A DNA stretch of 64,000 nt from Fremontodendron californicum (Eukaryota > Streptophyta > Magnoliopsida > Malvales > Malvaceae). This document shows positions 44,331 to 55,943 of the stretch, in pieces; the first letter of the stretch is position 1; the number at the start of each line of letters is the position of its first letter. Location of the stretch: assembly GCA_030761205.1 (NCBI GenBank), contig JAULJL010000021.1, positions 12,939,160 to 13,003,159 of the forward strand, in the 5' to 3' direction. The notes under the pieces were generated by a model. It saw nothing but the letters and a program-made list of their open reading frames with translations, was not told where the DNA came from and made no database searches. The position numbers and the translations under genes were made by a program.

Positions 44331-47300
44331 ATGGGATTTCTGGATCTGTTTGTTGTGGCATTGATGCCAGTTCTAAAAGTATTAATGGTAACTGGTGTTG
44401 GCTTGTTTCTTGGTATGGATCACATAAATCTCTTGGGGCCAGAGGCAAGAAATTACTTGAACAAAGTAAGTAAACACATTACTCTATCCCCTTTTACTAC
44501 CATATGTAATATAGTGTTGAAAAACCTTATATCACATGTGTTACTATCTATGTTATCCGGACTCGAAAGTGAGTGTTAAAAACAGGTATGTATCTGACAT
44601 GAATATATTCAAATTTTTTTTAAAGATTTTTCATATATTTGGAGAATCGTACCCCATACTTATGTCCGACGCAGGTGTCGAGCATAGATATTTTAGGAAA
44701 AATAAAGAGTCTGAGTAATATAGGTTATTGTAGGTGGCTTGATTCGATTGCTCTGAAACAATTTAGGAGTTTGGTTCTTCAATCTATTATGTGGGATTTT
44801 AATTTTATACGCTGATAATAGAATTCGATTAACTAACCAAATAAACATCCTTGATGCTGCTTTTTTGACAAGTGAAAATGCAGGCTAGACTCTAGACATT
44901 ATGTTGCTTCAATGCGATTATTTATTTGATTATCAGTTGCCAGCAATAGCAATATTTAAATGTAGTTGATGTACTGAATGTGTTTTTAAATGTTGATCTT
45001 ATAATCGTTTACATTCGACTACTACATATAATTACTTCCGTCCTATATAGGTCTGCTAATGGTTTGGATCGGGCCGTGGTCCAATTTTTTTTCATTTTTT
45101 TTATCCAGATCTGACCTTGGATGGATCCAGGCCAAACCAATTTACTGTTTAAATAATATAAAAAATAATTTTTATTTATTTTATAATTAAATTTAAATAA
45201 AAAAATATTTTTTTATTATTTAAATAGTGATTTAGATCGGGTCGACCAAAATTGAAAAATATTCTATCTAAACCCGATCCAATACAGATCGAGCATGTCG
45301 GACTAGGTGGGCTATCCTGCCCTTGAATAGGTCTAGACTACTTATATAAGTTAAGATAATTTACCATTTCTCTTTTTCTGATGTACAGATTGTATTCTAT
45401 GTGTTCGGTCCTTGCCTTGTGGTCAGCAATTTAGCAGAGACTATCACTTTCGAAAGCTTTGTTACCTTGTCAGTTCCATTCGATTCTTTAGTCTGCTTCT
45501 GCTGCTTGCTTTCATCGCATCTCTGACTCAAACTTATGCTAGTTGTTCATTCTGCTTGTCATTTTTCTTCTAGGTGGTTCATGCCGGTGAATATTTTTCT
45601 GACATTCGTTATTGGCTCACTACTCGGTTGGGTTCTCATAAAAATCACTAAAACTCCCGAACACCTTCAAGGAATTGTCATTGGTTGTTGTTCTGCAGGT
45701 TTTCTTTTTCTTCCAAACTTTCTCTACCATTATAAGGAAAGGTTCCTTCTATTTTCACCATTTCTCGTGGTACCGCCATTAAGGGATTTAAATGGTGATT
45801 GTAACGCAATATTACGATCGTTATTTTGCGATTTCGGTTCGTTCCATCGTCAATATTTACGACTGATATTTATCGCAATTAATCGCGATAGCATTCATTA
45901 CGTCCGTAATCGTGATAGAACGATGCGACCGAAAACACGTCTACAATTGCAATTTAAATCTCTGCTGCCATTGTCATTCTAATACTTATATTTTTCCTTT
46001 TGCTTTTAATTTTTGGTTTGGTGGGATTTATAATGTGCACAGGAAACTTGGGAAACTTGCTTCTCATTATTGTTCCAGCTGTATGTGATGAATCAAATAA
46101 TCCATTTGGAGATTCTTGCTCTACATACGCTGAGGCTTACGCTTCACTATCTATGGCGGTATGGTCTCTGATTTTGGTATTTATATTTTCAAAGTTATAC
46201 TTCATATAAGATCTTTCGAATGAGGATTAATAAGTTGTTTACCCTCTTTTGTACATCAAGTGGGTAATCATTGGCCTTGCCAATGAAGTACTGTCCCAAG
46301 AAAGTAGGGATTCAAATAGCGGCCGTAACGCGATGTTATGGTTGCTATTTTACGGTTTTTGTTATTTTTCGTTGTTAATATTCATCGCAATTGGATGTGA
46401 ACGGTTAGCGATTCGTAGGGGTGAGCAAAATTTCGGTTAACCGAACAAATGGATTGAAACTGACCTAATTCGGTTCGTAGGTTCGATTTCGGTTTCATTA
46501 GGTTATTTAATTCGGTTTAATCGGTTTATTCAGTCGGTTTGTAGTTTTTTATTTCTAAACTGAACCGCCCGAACAAATTGATAATTAATTAATAAATAAT
46601 ATTATTTTTATTTAAATATATCCAAATCTTAAACCTAACCCAATTCAATCCAAAAATAAACTAACCCAACAACCCATAACCCAACCCAACAATCCATAAC
46701 CCAAACAAATAAAAAATCCATAAATCAAACCTTTAGAATGAAACCAAAAAAACTAACCGAACCGAACCGATTAAGTTCGGTTCGGTTAGTTCGGTTTTGG
46801 AATGTTTTTCGATTCGGTTTGATCGATTTTACATGTTTATTCGGTTTAATTGGTTTTCGAAATTTAGAACCGAACCGATCAAATGCTCACCCCTAGCGCT
46901 CCATAACGGTTAAACTCACGATCGTGAATTACATGTATGTAAATTCGATTTACAACTTGTGAAAACTTTTTTTACTTTTATAAATAAAAGACCATAGAAT
47001 GTTATAAACTATATTAGAAATCATTAAAAAGGAATTTTTATAATTATAACTATGTTTTACAGTAAGTTGTGCAAAAAAAAAAAAAAATTTACGACCGCAA
47101 TGACCGCAATAGCATCCGTTTTATCTGCAATTGTAATAAACACGATGCAATAAAAAACGCATCCGCGACCGCAATTTAAATTCCCACAAAAAAGTATTCT
47201 TTTCATTTGAAATATATGTTACTAGGTTATCAGTATAATATTTTGTCTAAATGTTTTTTTTTTTTTTTTACTTTGCATCTACAGATAGGAGCCATTTTTA

Positions 47301-49691
47301 TATGGTCATATTCATATGCTTTCGTGAGTGCTTATGCTAGTAAGAGCATGGAACATAACTCTTCTATTACCATCAACTCTTCTGAAGGGGCCTCTGAAAC
47401 ATTTTCGGAGAGTTGCTCGGAAGCACTACTTCCATCAAATGATTGCAATAATTCTGAAGATTATTCAGGGCAAGATGAACTGCCTCTCACCAACTCTGAT
47501 GGAAGAACAAAGGTTTTTTTTTTTTTTTTTTTTTCTATTCTCATATTAAGTTGCATTCTTTACTTTGTGATTTCTTTCTATTGTCTTTGTTGAATCTATG
47601 GTAATGCTATGATAATTCCCATCATTAGGAAAACCTTTTGGTAGTTCAAAACACTAATGCTGTTATTCTATAATGATTAGTTGTTATAGGCTATGTTACT
47701 CCGACTTTTCATTTTTTTTAAAGTATCTGTTTCTGACACTTATGTCCGACACATATTTGGACATAGGTATGGAGATACTATCCTTCAAATATATGAAAAT
47801 TTTAAAAAAAATTGAACATACATGTGTCGGACACATACCTGTATCTAACACTCACTTTTGAATCCGAGTAACATAGCTAATAATAAGATTATAGCTGCTA
47901 GTAGTATTGTAGTATTTGTAGGTTGTACTAAGAGTTTAATCACATTGTAGAATTAGCTAACCATTCAGCTCGCTTTCTTGAACTTAATAGGTCTGGTTGT
48001 CACAACTGTTAATCCATAACAAGTGGATTCACTTTTTCTTGGTTCTAACTACATGTTGAAATGACAGAATGAGCCCATTTTTTTTAGGGTTTTCAGGTTT
48101 GAGTTTTGTGTCACATCAGGGAAACAATGGAAAGTAATATGCCAATGACCTAACAATCTAATCTCCCCTGTCCCATATTCTCTAAAAAGTTCATAAGGTA
48201 GAGTAGAACAGAAAAATAATATCATATTTAAGCTGGGTGTTGCGGCGTTACGTAACGTATCACGAATGTGAATTTGATAATGTTTTAAGAAATTTTATAG
48301 TATCGCGGGCGTTACGATTATTTGCTCCGACTCTTCATTGTTCTTGAAGTACTCGTGTCTGACACCTGTATCCGACACATATTTAGACATGAGTATGGGG
48401 ATATGATCCTCCAAAAACCCTCAAAATACATGAAAATCTTGAAAAAGAATGAACATACCCATGTCCTGACACTTACATCCGAATCCGAATAACATAGCAT
48501 TACGTAACGCATAAAATATGATGCAAAAATTTTAATTTTCGTTACATAACGATCGTTACGTAACGACCGCATTTTATAACTATGATTTAAGCATACTCAT
48601 CATTGATACTACTAAATGCTCAGTTGCTTTTCTTTCATCTTTTTAATGACAATCTTATCAACATTTTTGAGTAGATGTCACTTGTGAAGAAGACTGTTGA
48701 GTGCATCAAAAATTTTATGAGGAAGATCGACCTGAAGAAGGTTTTTGCACCATCAGCAATTGCAGCAGTATGCACCATGTTTACAACATCTGCTACATTT
48801 TGTATCCCTGCAAATTAATGTTTTCAAGCATTAATTTTCTTTTATCTCTTTTCACTTCCAGGTTGTCGGATTTATCATTGGGATAATCTCTCCGATTCGA
48901 AAAGTACTAATTGGTGACAGTGCTCCTCTTCATGTAATTGATTCTTCTTCATATTTGATAGGGTATGTCCTATTCCCACATCAATCCCTTTTTCATTTCT
49001 ATGCAAAATCCAACTTCACATGGATGTATCTAACTTGCAGGGAGGCTGCCATTCCATCTATGACCTTGATAATGGGGGCAAACCTTCTAAGTGGTGGTTA
49101 ATTATTTCATGTTTCTATTTTTTACTCCATGATGCTCTCTTCTAGGAAGCACGGACATGGACACGCAATATGGGTATGACATGATACGGGCACGGCAATA
49201 CGAGAATTTTTTTAAAAAAAATTAGGAAACGGATACAGCATGACATGACAATAAAAAATATTTTATATATAATAATATACAATAAAAATGTAAAATTGAT
49301 ACTTTTCAATTAAATATTAACATGCAAATAGTTTTTCAGTTTTTCAAAACTATGTTTTAATTTAAAAACACGAATTTTAAAAAATCCATTAGAACCAAAT
49401 TGTTCATTATTGATTTCATATTTGGGAGAAAAATACAAAAAAAAATGCAAAAAAAAAATTTTATCACGTGTTCGGACGTGTCCAACCGTATTCAAACGTG
49501 TCCATTCGTGTCTTGAACATGTTCGATTTTATTTAATTTTTTTGACATGTCCTCGCGTGTTCAACACGTATTCCGCTGTGCCTGAGCCATATCCGTATTC
49601 GGCACGTGTCTAACAATTGGACACTCTCCTAATAGAAGTGTCCGTGCTTCATAGGCTCTTTCAATTGCTAAAAGAATAGAAATATTTCAGC

Positions 49692-49747
<56 letters not shown>

Positions 49748-51141
49748 CCATCAAATTACAAGCTTGTTTTTGCAGGTTTGAAAAGATCAGAGGTAAGCCT
49801 GCTAGTAAATATAGGAATTATAGCAGTGAGGAACATATTCTTGCCTATATTTGGGATCGGTGTTGTTAAGGCTGCTTACCATTTCGGCATGGTTGGATCA
49901 GATTCCTTATATCAATTTGTTCTTATGCTTCAGTATGCTCTTCCCCCTGCAATGAGTGTAGGTAAGATGAGCAAGTACTATAAGATTAATTGTCCTGACC
50001 CCCCTCGATCACTCTCGATTAGCTACTATCATGGTTCGAATAAGGGATTTAAATAGCGGCCGCAATGCGACGTTACGGTCGCTATTTTATGGTTTTGGCT
50101 CACTTCGTCGTCGATATTCACAATCGATATTTATCGCAATTGACCGTGGTAGCATTTATTACGTTTGTAACCGCGATAAACGCGACGCAACCGAAAATGC
50201 GTTCACGATTGCAATTTAAATCCCTGGTTCGAACGGCTTTAAACTATAGTTGAATTTACATAAGCTTGTCTTAGATAAAACTTAGAAAAAATTAAGTATA
50301 CCATATCAGATAGATATCCGTATTCAACACTCATTTTGAATCCCAACAACCCCGTAACTCAGTAACATAGCCTAAATAAAATAAAAAAAAATTGTTGAAC
50401 TCTCAAATATGTCATAAAAATGAAAATTTTGGGTTGCCTGTGGGGGAGCATTAATAGGGATGACAATGGATAGTGCGGATTTGGATATTTGCAATTATTC
50501 GATTAGCTTTTGTGGATTCAGATATTGTGGATTCGGATAAAATTTGGATTTAGATATTATAATTACTATTTGCAGCGGATTCGGAATGGATGCGAATATG
50601 AAATCTCGGATATCCATTATTTGAATTTGCATTACTTATACGGATTACGGATTCGGATATTCGAATCGGCTATCCGAATCCGCTTACTTTTGTGGATTCG
50701 GATATCCGAATCCGTTTACTTGAATTTAAAATTAATTTTTGTTTGATTTTATATTTTTATTTTAAAAAAATGTACTTACTGAATTCGGATATTTAGCGGA
50801 TTCGGATATCCGGTGGATAATGTTATTAATTCATATTCGGATAGTAATATTCGGATTTAATGCGGATGATAAACGGATTCGAATTTTAAAGCAATTTTGC
50901 GGATTTGGATATTATAAAAAAAAAAGACAGATATTCGATCCGTTACCATTCCTAAAAATTAATCTTTGATTAATTGGTTTGAAGGATCCTTTGTTAAATC
51001 TACTGAGCTTTCGCAGGTACAATGACCCAATTATTTCAGCGTGGTCAGGGTGAAACCTCTATGATTATGTTATGGAGTTATGCTGTAGCTTCAATCTCCC
51101 TCACGCTTTGGTCAACATTATTCATGTTACTTCTGGCTTGA
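44331..51141 (+). CDS. PIN-LIKES (PILS) auxin carrier, 10 exons
   Basis: Exons 44331-44465, 45389-45468, 45574-45698, 46043-46158, 47285-47512, 48675-48767, 48862-48962, 49041-49093, 49776-49961 and 51017-51141. All junctions are GT-AG and all phases agree, giving 413 residues. PILS proteins sit in the ER membrane and control intracellular auxin. The N-terminal half (MGFLDLF..., FGPCLVVSNLAETIT, WFMPVNIFLTFVIG, GNLGNLLLIIVPAVCDE, GAIFIWSYSY) and C-terminal half (VVGFIIGIISPIRKVLIG, IPSMTLIMGANLL, LQYALPPAMSVG, ending SLTLWSTLFMLLLA) are the two membrane bundles, joined by a hydrophilic Ser/Asn-rich loop in exon 5. The start is the ATG at 44331. No damage to coding exons. Introns 1, 3, 4, 5, 8 and 9 are filled with MITEs. 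Confidence 0.94.
44548..44722. mobile_element. TIR MITE in PILS intron 1
   Basis: Starts CTATGTTATCCGGACTC and ends GAGTCTGAGTAATATAG, the inverted terminal repeats of the same family as 5641-5840. Confidence 0.75.
45048..45335. mobile_element. hAT-like MITE in PILS intron 1
   Basis: Begins TAGGTCTGCTAATGG and ends CCTTGAATAGGTCTA, with GGATCGGGCC and GATCCAATACAG subterminal text. A clean 8-bp duplication was not found. Confidence 0.6.
45781..45963. mobile_element. Mutator-like MITE in PILS intron 3
   Basis: 183 bp from AAGGGATTTAAAT to GCAATTTAAATCTCT. Flanks ACCGCCATT and GCTGCCATT are a 9-bp duplication with mismatches, as expected for Mutator-type insertion. Confidence 0.75.
46306..47186. 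mobile_element. Mutator-like MITE in PILS intron 4, split by a hAT-like element
   Basis: The left part AGGGATTCAAATAGCGGCCG and the right end GCAATTTAAATTCCC belong to the GGGATTTAAAT family. Between them lies the hAT-like element 46416-46895 and further AT-rich DNA. Confidence 0.6.
46416..46895. mobile_element. hAT-like palindromic element, TIR TAGGGGTGAGCA
   Basis: 480 bp from TAGGGGTGAGCAAAAT to ATTTGATCGG-type text and TGCTCACCCCTA on the right, with TTCGGTT / AACCGAA words repeated along both arms. Flanks GCGATTCG and GCGCTCCA match only in part. Confidence 0.75.
47689..47878. mobile_element. TIR MITE in PILS intron 5
   Basis: GGCTATGTTACTCCGAC at the left and AATCCGAGTAACATAGC at the right are inverted copies. 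The interior has GTCCGACACATA / TGTGTCGGACAC. Confidence 0.8.
48235..48595. mobile_element. GTTACGTAACG palindromic element with a nested TIR MITE
   Basis: GCGGCGTTACGTAACG at the left and CGTTACGTAACGACCGC at the right are inverted copies around the CTCCGACTC...GAATCCGAATAACATAGC MITE (about 48327-48501). The outer element was present first. Both lie in PILS intron 5. Confidence 0.7.
49145..49650. mobile_element. GAAGCACGGACA-type inverted-repeat element in PILS intron 8
   Basis: Starts GAAGCACGGACATGGACA and ends AAGTGTCCGTGCTTC. The arms carry repeated ACGTGTC / GACACG words. About 506 bp. Confidence 0.75.
49691..49744. repeat. (TA)n microsatellite in PILS intron 8
   Basis: About 27 uninterrupted TA units, close to the exon 9 acceptor at 49775. 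Confidence 0.95.
50042..50225. mobile_element. Mutator-like MITE in PILS intron 9
   Basis: 184 bp from AAGGGATTTAAATAGCGG to GCAATTTAAATCCCT with 9-bp flanks GGTTCGAAT and GGTTCGAAC, the clearest copy of the family. Confidence 0.88.
50455..50954. mobile_element. hAT-like element in PILS intron 9
   Basis: 500 bp from TAGGGATGACAATGG to CCGTTACCATTCCTA, with GGATTCGGATAT words repeated many times. Flanks AGCATTAA and AAAATTAA are a partial 8-bp duplication. Confidence 0.75.
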
Positions 51142-52374
51142 TTTGTTGTTCAAATTCATTGTTTCCGGCTTACGCTTCATTTAGATGACCAGTGAGAGGG
51201 ATTTCCATTGTGTCATTCCAGCGATGACTGGAGTTGCTCCAAGAATAAAATTTGCGACGAAAGTCAAAGCATTTGCGACGATGTTTTTTGCGACAAATTT
51301 TGCTATGAGATCAGAGTATGTCACCTATAATTATTGTATTACAATTATTTAATTACAATTACGAATTATGCGAAATATCTACAAATTTATTATATGAAAC
51401 TTAAACTTATAAATATTGGATTTTACATAATTTTTATTGATTGAATAATTGTAGGATTGTAATAAAAACAATTGCATCTTTATGACTTATGACATGTAGA
51501 AAAATGTTTAAATTTATACTATTTATTATTCAATACATTATTCAATCATCAAAACCTTTAAAAAAAACCTAGAAAAAATAGCTATTTACTTATTTAAATA
51601 AATTAGTCATTTTTTAAGTTGAAAATGTAAAATTTAAAAATAAAAAAAAAGGGTCAAATACCTAGCCCTTTGCATTAACATTTAACATTCTGTTAAACTC
51701 AGTCAAATTTCAAATATCTTAGCATGTACGGTAGCTTTAATTTTCATTCTATTGTGATGTGTAGCTTTTGAGTGTTTCTCAGCTAATTGTCGTTAGGAGG
51801 ATACTCAACTTAATCCTCCAATTTCATTAAAAATTGTAAATAGATCAAACCCTCATATTTTATTAAAAAATATAAATAAATTATAGATCTTTTATTGTTT
51901 AGAATTAAGGTTACGAATTATTATTTTATTATAATTAAAAGAATTAATATACAAATTGGCCCCTAAAGTATATTTTTTTTTACGATTTGATATCTAAAGA
52001 AAAAAATTTACGATTAGGTATCCAGACTTTGTTTCCGTCATGCACGTTAATCCACTGCATAGCGACGTGTTGACATGTGTTTTTTTGCCTAATAAGAACG
52101 CAACATGTGGCATATATTACACGTTAGCCGGCCAAAAATTCAACCTCAAATTCATTTAATCCACGTGTAAAAAAAATAAAACCGGTTATAATGTTTAAAA
52201 GGGGAATTTGTTTGGCTTCTTCTTTACCTCTTCGCCCGTTATTTTGTTTTTCTTCTCTAATCTGCCTTTTCTTCTTTCTTCTTTCTTATGTAATTACTTG
52301 TTTTTTCTTCATCCTAAGTTTCAATGTTGACCCAAAAAATTACTTCTTTACTTATTCACTCGAATCTTTAGCCT
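51142..52374. other. PILS 3' flank and intergenic DNA
   Basis: 51230-51310 has TTTGCGACGA and TTTGCGACAAATTT words similar to the interior of the CACTA element at 52803, probably a remnant. The rest is AT-rich with no recognised gene. Confidence 0.5.
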
Positions 52375-53700
52375 ATAAATGGACATCTAGCTCAAGAACA
52401 ACAAAGCAATCGAGGGATTTCTTATGTCATTATGGATTAATGGACAAAATTCACACCTCTAAGGCTCCATGGAACAAAAGTAAGAAATTTTATGGGTACT
52501 TTAAATTTTTTGAGGATAGTGAACAATATAAGCTTGTTTTTGTTTTTTTTTTTTTTTTTGCATAGATTAGTTTTTACTATGCTGAGTCAAAAAACCCAGT
52601 TCAATAGGTGATTTCCCATCACTAGTTAATGTAAAAACAATCCCTTTTTGGTTTTTTTTTTTTTTTTTGTCATTGATTAAATTTTGGATATTGATTTCGG
52701 TTAGTGATATTTATTGCAAAATGGTGGATGTGGGTTTTTCTTTTGGGTTGAAGCAAAATGTGGCCAAGAACATACATCAGGAGCTAATTCGGTATATATG
52801 ATCACTACAAGAGAGAGGTTTTTTTTCGACAGAATTTTCTGTCGAAAAAGCCAAAATTTTTCGAAAATACTAAAGTCGCTAATAGTATTCCGTCAAAAAA
52901 AAATTTGTCGAAAATAAGGAGTATTTCGACGGTTTTTTCCCTGCGATATGCAGTAAAAGTCATTCCTTCAGTCCATTAAATTTAAAAATATACAAAAAAG
53001 TTATAAACAACTTGCAGACTCTTAGTGTAAACACTATTTAAGGGAAGATAAAACTTTCACACACTAAACCAAACAAAAAAAGTCAAGCATATATGTATAG
53101 ATGTATTATTCTATAGTCGAGATACCTACAAGAACTAAAAGGTTGCAGGCATATCTCGGCTGTCACATTGAAGTGAAAGACTACCAGCAAATTTTAATTA
53201 ATTATAAAATATTAAAAAAATTTAATGATTGAATGTTTCGTCGCCAATATTACAAAAATCCGTTGCAAAAACCTTGGCGAGAAGATCCAGCTTTCTCGCC
53301 AAATTTTTTGCGATGGAATTCAACAACATAATTTTTTCGTCGCAAAATATCCATCGGTAATAGCTTTTTTTCGTTGCTAATACTGATTTTTTTCGTCGCT
53401 AATATACTCCACATTTTTCGACTGAATTCTGTAAAAAAAGGTGGACATTCCATCGGTAATACAGACGTACTTTCGACTGAATTTTTTTGTCGAAAATATT
53501 TGTCGTTGCAAAAAGACATCTCTCTTGTAGTGGATGGATGAATTATTAAGTCAAACAACATCTTATTGATGGAAAACAGAGAGTTGAGGATTGAGAACAC
53601 AAAACTAAAGACAAATGTGAAGAGTGATGAAGTTTATAGGCTGGTAAATGAGGTTCAAAGTAAAAAAGAAAAGATGAAAGCATAAAAGGGAATGTTGGCT
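52375..53700 (+). pseudogene. GRF zinc-finger protein pseudogene, split by a CACTA element
   Basis: 52380-52520 reads SSSRTTKQSRDFLCHYGLMD followed by TSKAPWNKSKKFYGYF. This is the first half of a plant GRF-type zinc finger (normally CxCG...TS.TP.NPGR.FYGC), but two zinc-binding Cys have become Tyr. After an intron, 52712-52780 gives NGGCGFFFWVEAK, the second half, with the acceptor AG changed to AA. After the CACTA element, 53536-53690 encodes a coiled coil (LLMENRELRIENTKLK) that follows the finger in this family. A stop at 53683 truncates it. Such small GRF proteins are common near plant transposons. Confidence 0.7.
52803..53532. mobile_element. CACTA MITE
   Basis: 730 bp with inverted ends CACTACAAGAGAGAGG and CATCTCTCTTGTAGTG and a 3-bp duplication GAT on each side, diagnostic of CACTA elements. 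The interior is an imperfect inverted repeat of TTTCGTCG / TTTTCGAC words. It codes for nothing. Confidence 0.93.
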
Positions 53701-54400
53701 AAGAGTAAAAATGAAGCATATGCGTATAAGGTTGGATTCATGATTTCCTAGATAATGTTTTTTTTTTTTGGTATTCTATAGATGGTTAAGTTTGAAGATG
53801 TAATGTGAGCATAACCTTTGGAAATGTAATGTGACCAAAAGAAAATGCAAATTTGGTCCTTTTTTCTTGCAAATTGCAGTAATTTTATTTTCTGGTTTAA
53901 TTTAGTTACCTGATTAAGCAAAGAAAATATCAAAGATTGAATATAATAAAATATTGCTCCAAATAAGGGTGAACATCATCCATACAATTTAAAAGTTGAA
54001 CCTTTTAACCACAATGACCAAGTTTATAACATCATCCATACATCCAAAACCTTTTAACTAACATGACCAACTCTAGAACATCATCCATATTGGATGGTCA
54101 ACTGAAAAGATATAATTCTCCACAATGTTAAATACAGTAAACATTCAATATTTTGAATCATTGAGTACAACATCTTCAAGGTTACAAGTAAATTACATTC
54201 AAAAAGTGACATTAACACCTTAAAAGTTCTTTTTCTTTCCAAACTTGCTCAAAAGTGACATTAACATCCAAACTTGCTCTCTTTTTTTTTTTTTTTTTTC
54301 AAACTTGCTCTTCTTAGTACAGAGTTTGTCATCACTATCATGCATCTTCTTCTTCTTTTTTTCCTAACAATTTATCCCTTAGATCCTACATTGGATAATA
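53701..54400. other. AT-rich DNA, little structure
   Basis: Contains two partial repeats of ACATCATCCATAC and CTTTTAACCA... words around 53960-54090. Minus-strand text around 54310-54400 (basic, KKKKK-rich) may be the second exon of the fragment at 54453-55032. Nothing certain. Confidence 0.4.
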
Positions 54401-54452
54401 ATTTATATCAAACTCTTGTTATATAACTTGAACAACTTAATAGAAAATGACT

Positions 54453-55032
54453 TACCTTGAGAAATTTAATAGGTTCAGTTTCTTCCTGGTCAGGGTTTTC
54501 AATTGTTGACTGTTGGGTAGCACTAGTAGGGATCTCATGAGTGGAGATCCCTAATCCTTCCATTATCTTTTTGGCATAAATACAAATTTAGCTCCCGAAG
54601 TATGCAACTTAAAACATTTTGGCCCTTATTCTTTTATTTGGATCACTTTAGCCTCCATGCTATTATTTCAGTCAATTTAGCCTAAAATTAAAGAAAACGT
54701 TAAATTTTTGGTCAATTTTTTATCAATTTTTTTGTTTATTTATGGTTATTTTCTTTTATCAATTTCTTATAAAAAATAGCCTAAATTTAACGAAATTGTT
54801 AGTCTCATACTCGCACGTTATTAATTTTCGTTAAATTTATGCGATATCGACAAAAATAATAGATTGAGGGCCAAATTGACTAAAAAAACGAATAAGGGCC
54901 AAAATGAATTAAGTTGCATACTTCAAGGGCTAAATTTGTATTTATGCCTATCTTTTTACCTTTTGTTTCAAGTGCACCTACTTCAACATAAACCTTGTAT
55001 TTTCCTTTCATTGTATTTGTAATTGCATCCAT
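54453..55032 (-). pseudogene. Unidentified exon fragment, split by a Mutator MITE
   Basis: On the minus strand an ATG at 55032 opens a frame MDAITNTMKGKYKVYVEVGA that runs into the MITE at 54948. If the MITE and one duplication are skipped the same frame resumes (MEGLGISTHEIP...) and ends at a good donor, CTCAAG followed by GTAAGT, at 54452. A preceding frame at 55033-55275 is Pro/Lys/Arg-rich (RKPPTPRKSPP) and stops just before the ATG. I do not recognise the family. It may belong to a transposon-encoded protein together with the GRF pseudogene. Confidence 0.45.
54573..54948. mobile_element. Mutator-like MITE with 9-bp duplication
   Basis: 376 bp with inverted ends GGCATAAATACAAATTTAGC / GCTAAATTTGTATTTATGCC and a perfect 9-bp duplication TATCTTTTT (54564-54572 and 54949-54957). 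Confidence 0.93.
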
Positions 55033-55275
55033 TTATTTGTGCCTCCTTATTGGTCTTGGCTGTAGTGCACCTAGATCAACAAATTTTCCTCTGTCTTTCC
55101 TTTCAACTGGTTTGTTTCTTTTCACTGCTCTTGAAACTGGTGGTGATTTCCTAGGGGTTGGTGGTTTCCTGGTTATTGGTGCTCTCTCTATTACTGTTCT
55201 ATAGGGGCTACTATGGTTGATGAGGATGATGAGAAGCTGACATATTACTGAAATTATTACAGTAACAGATAACAA

Positions 55276-55943
55276 AATTATGTAATCTGACTTAACACAT
55301 TATATCATAATTACAATTTTTTAACTCATCATGACCTATAAAGTTAACGTATGATCATGTGAGATTTACATTAATATCATAATTTTTTAAAATCATATAA
55401 AAACTATTATTTTGGTTGATCATGAATTTATTTCATATTTAACAAATGCTTCATTGATCTCATGGAGAAGATGAAGTGGGGATTGAAGCTTTATTTTTAT
55501 TTTTTTCCAACAATGGAAGTTAAAGGAATATCCAATCGCGATAGAGAGAATTGTGAATGCTGACTACTGAGGCAACAACATGAGTTCGTAGACTTGGGTT
55601 AAAAACAGAAGTGAAAAATGCTCATAAAAGAAGATTGTGCGTCAAGATATATTACATATGAACCTTATGGTTTAGTCACAATGTGAAGTAATTGACTGAT
55701 TATTTGAGGTTCTTTCTTGCCTAAGTTTTGGCAATTAACTTGCATTAAAAATGAAAAATGAGTATGCAATTCCATTCAGAAGAAAGAATCAATCTATTTA
55801 AGAAACGTTGTTGTTACTAAAATCTTAAAAGATAGCACATTTGTCACAAAAGATCTACATATACTGGAGACTATTTACTTTGCAACAAATTTGCTTCAAT
55901 TGGGAGTCGGAGAACTAATAAACGGATACATTAATAATAACAT
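55276..55943. other. AT-rich intergenic DNA
   Basis: No open frame, repeat or RNA gene recognised. Confidence 0.5.
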
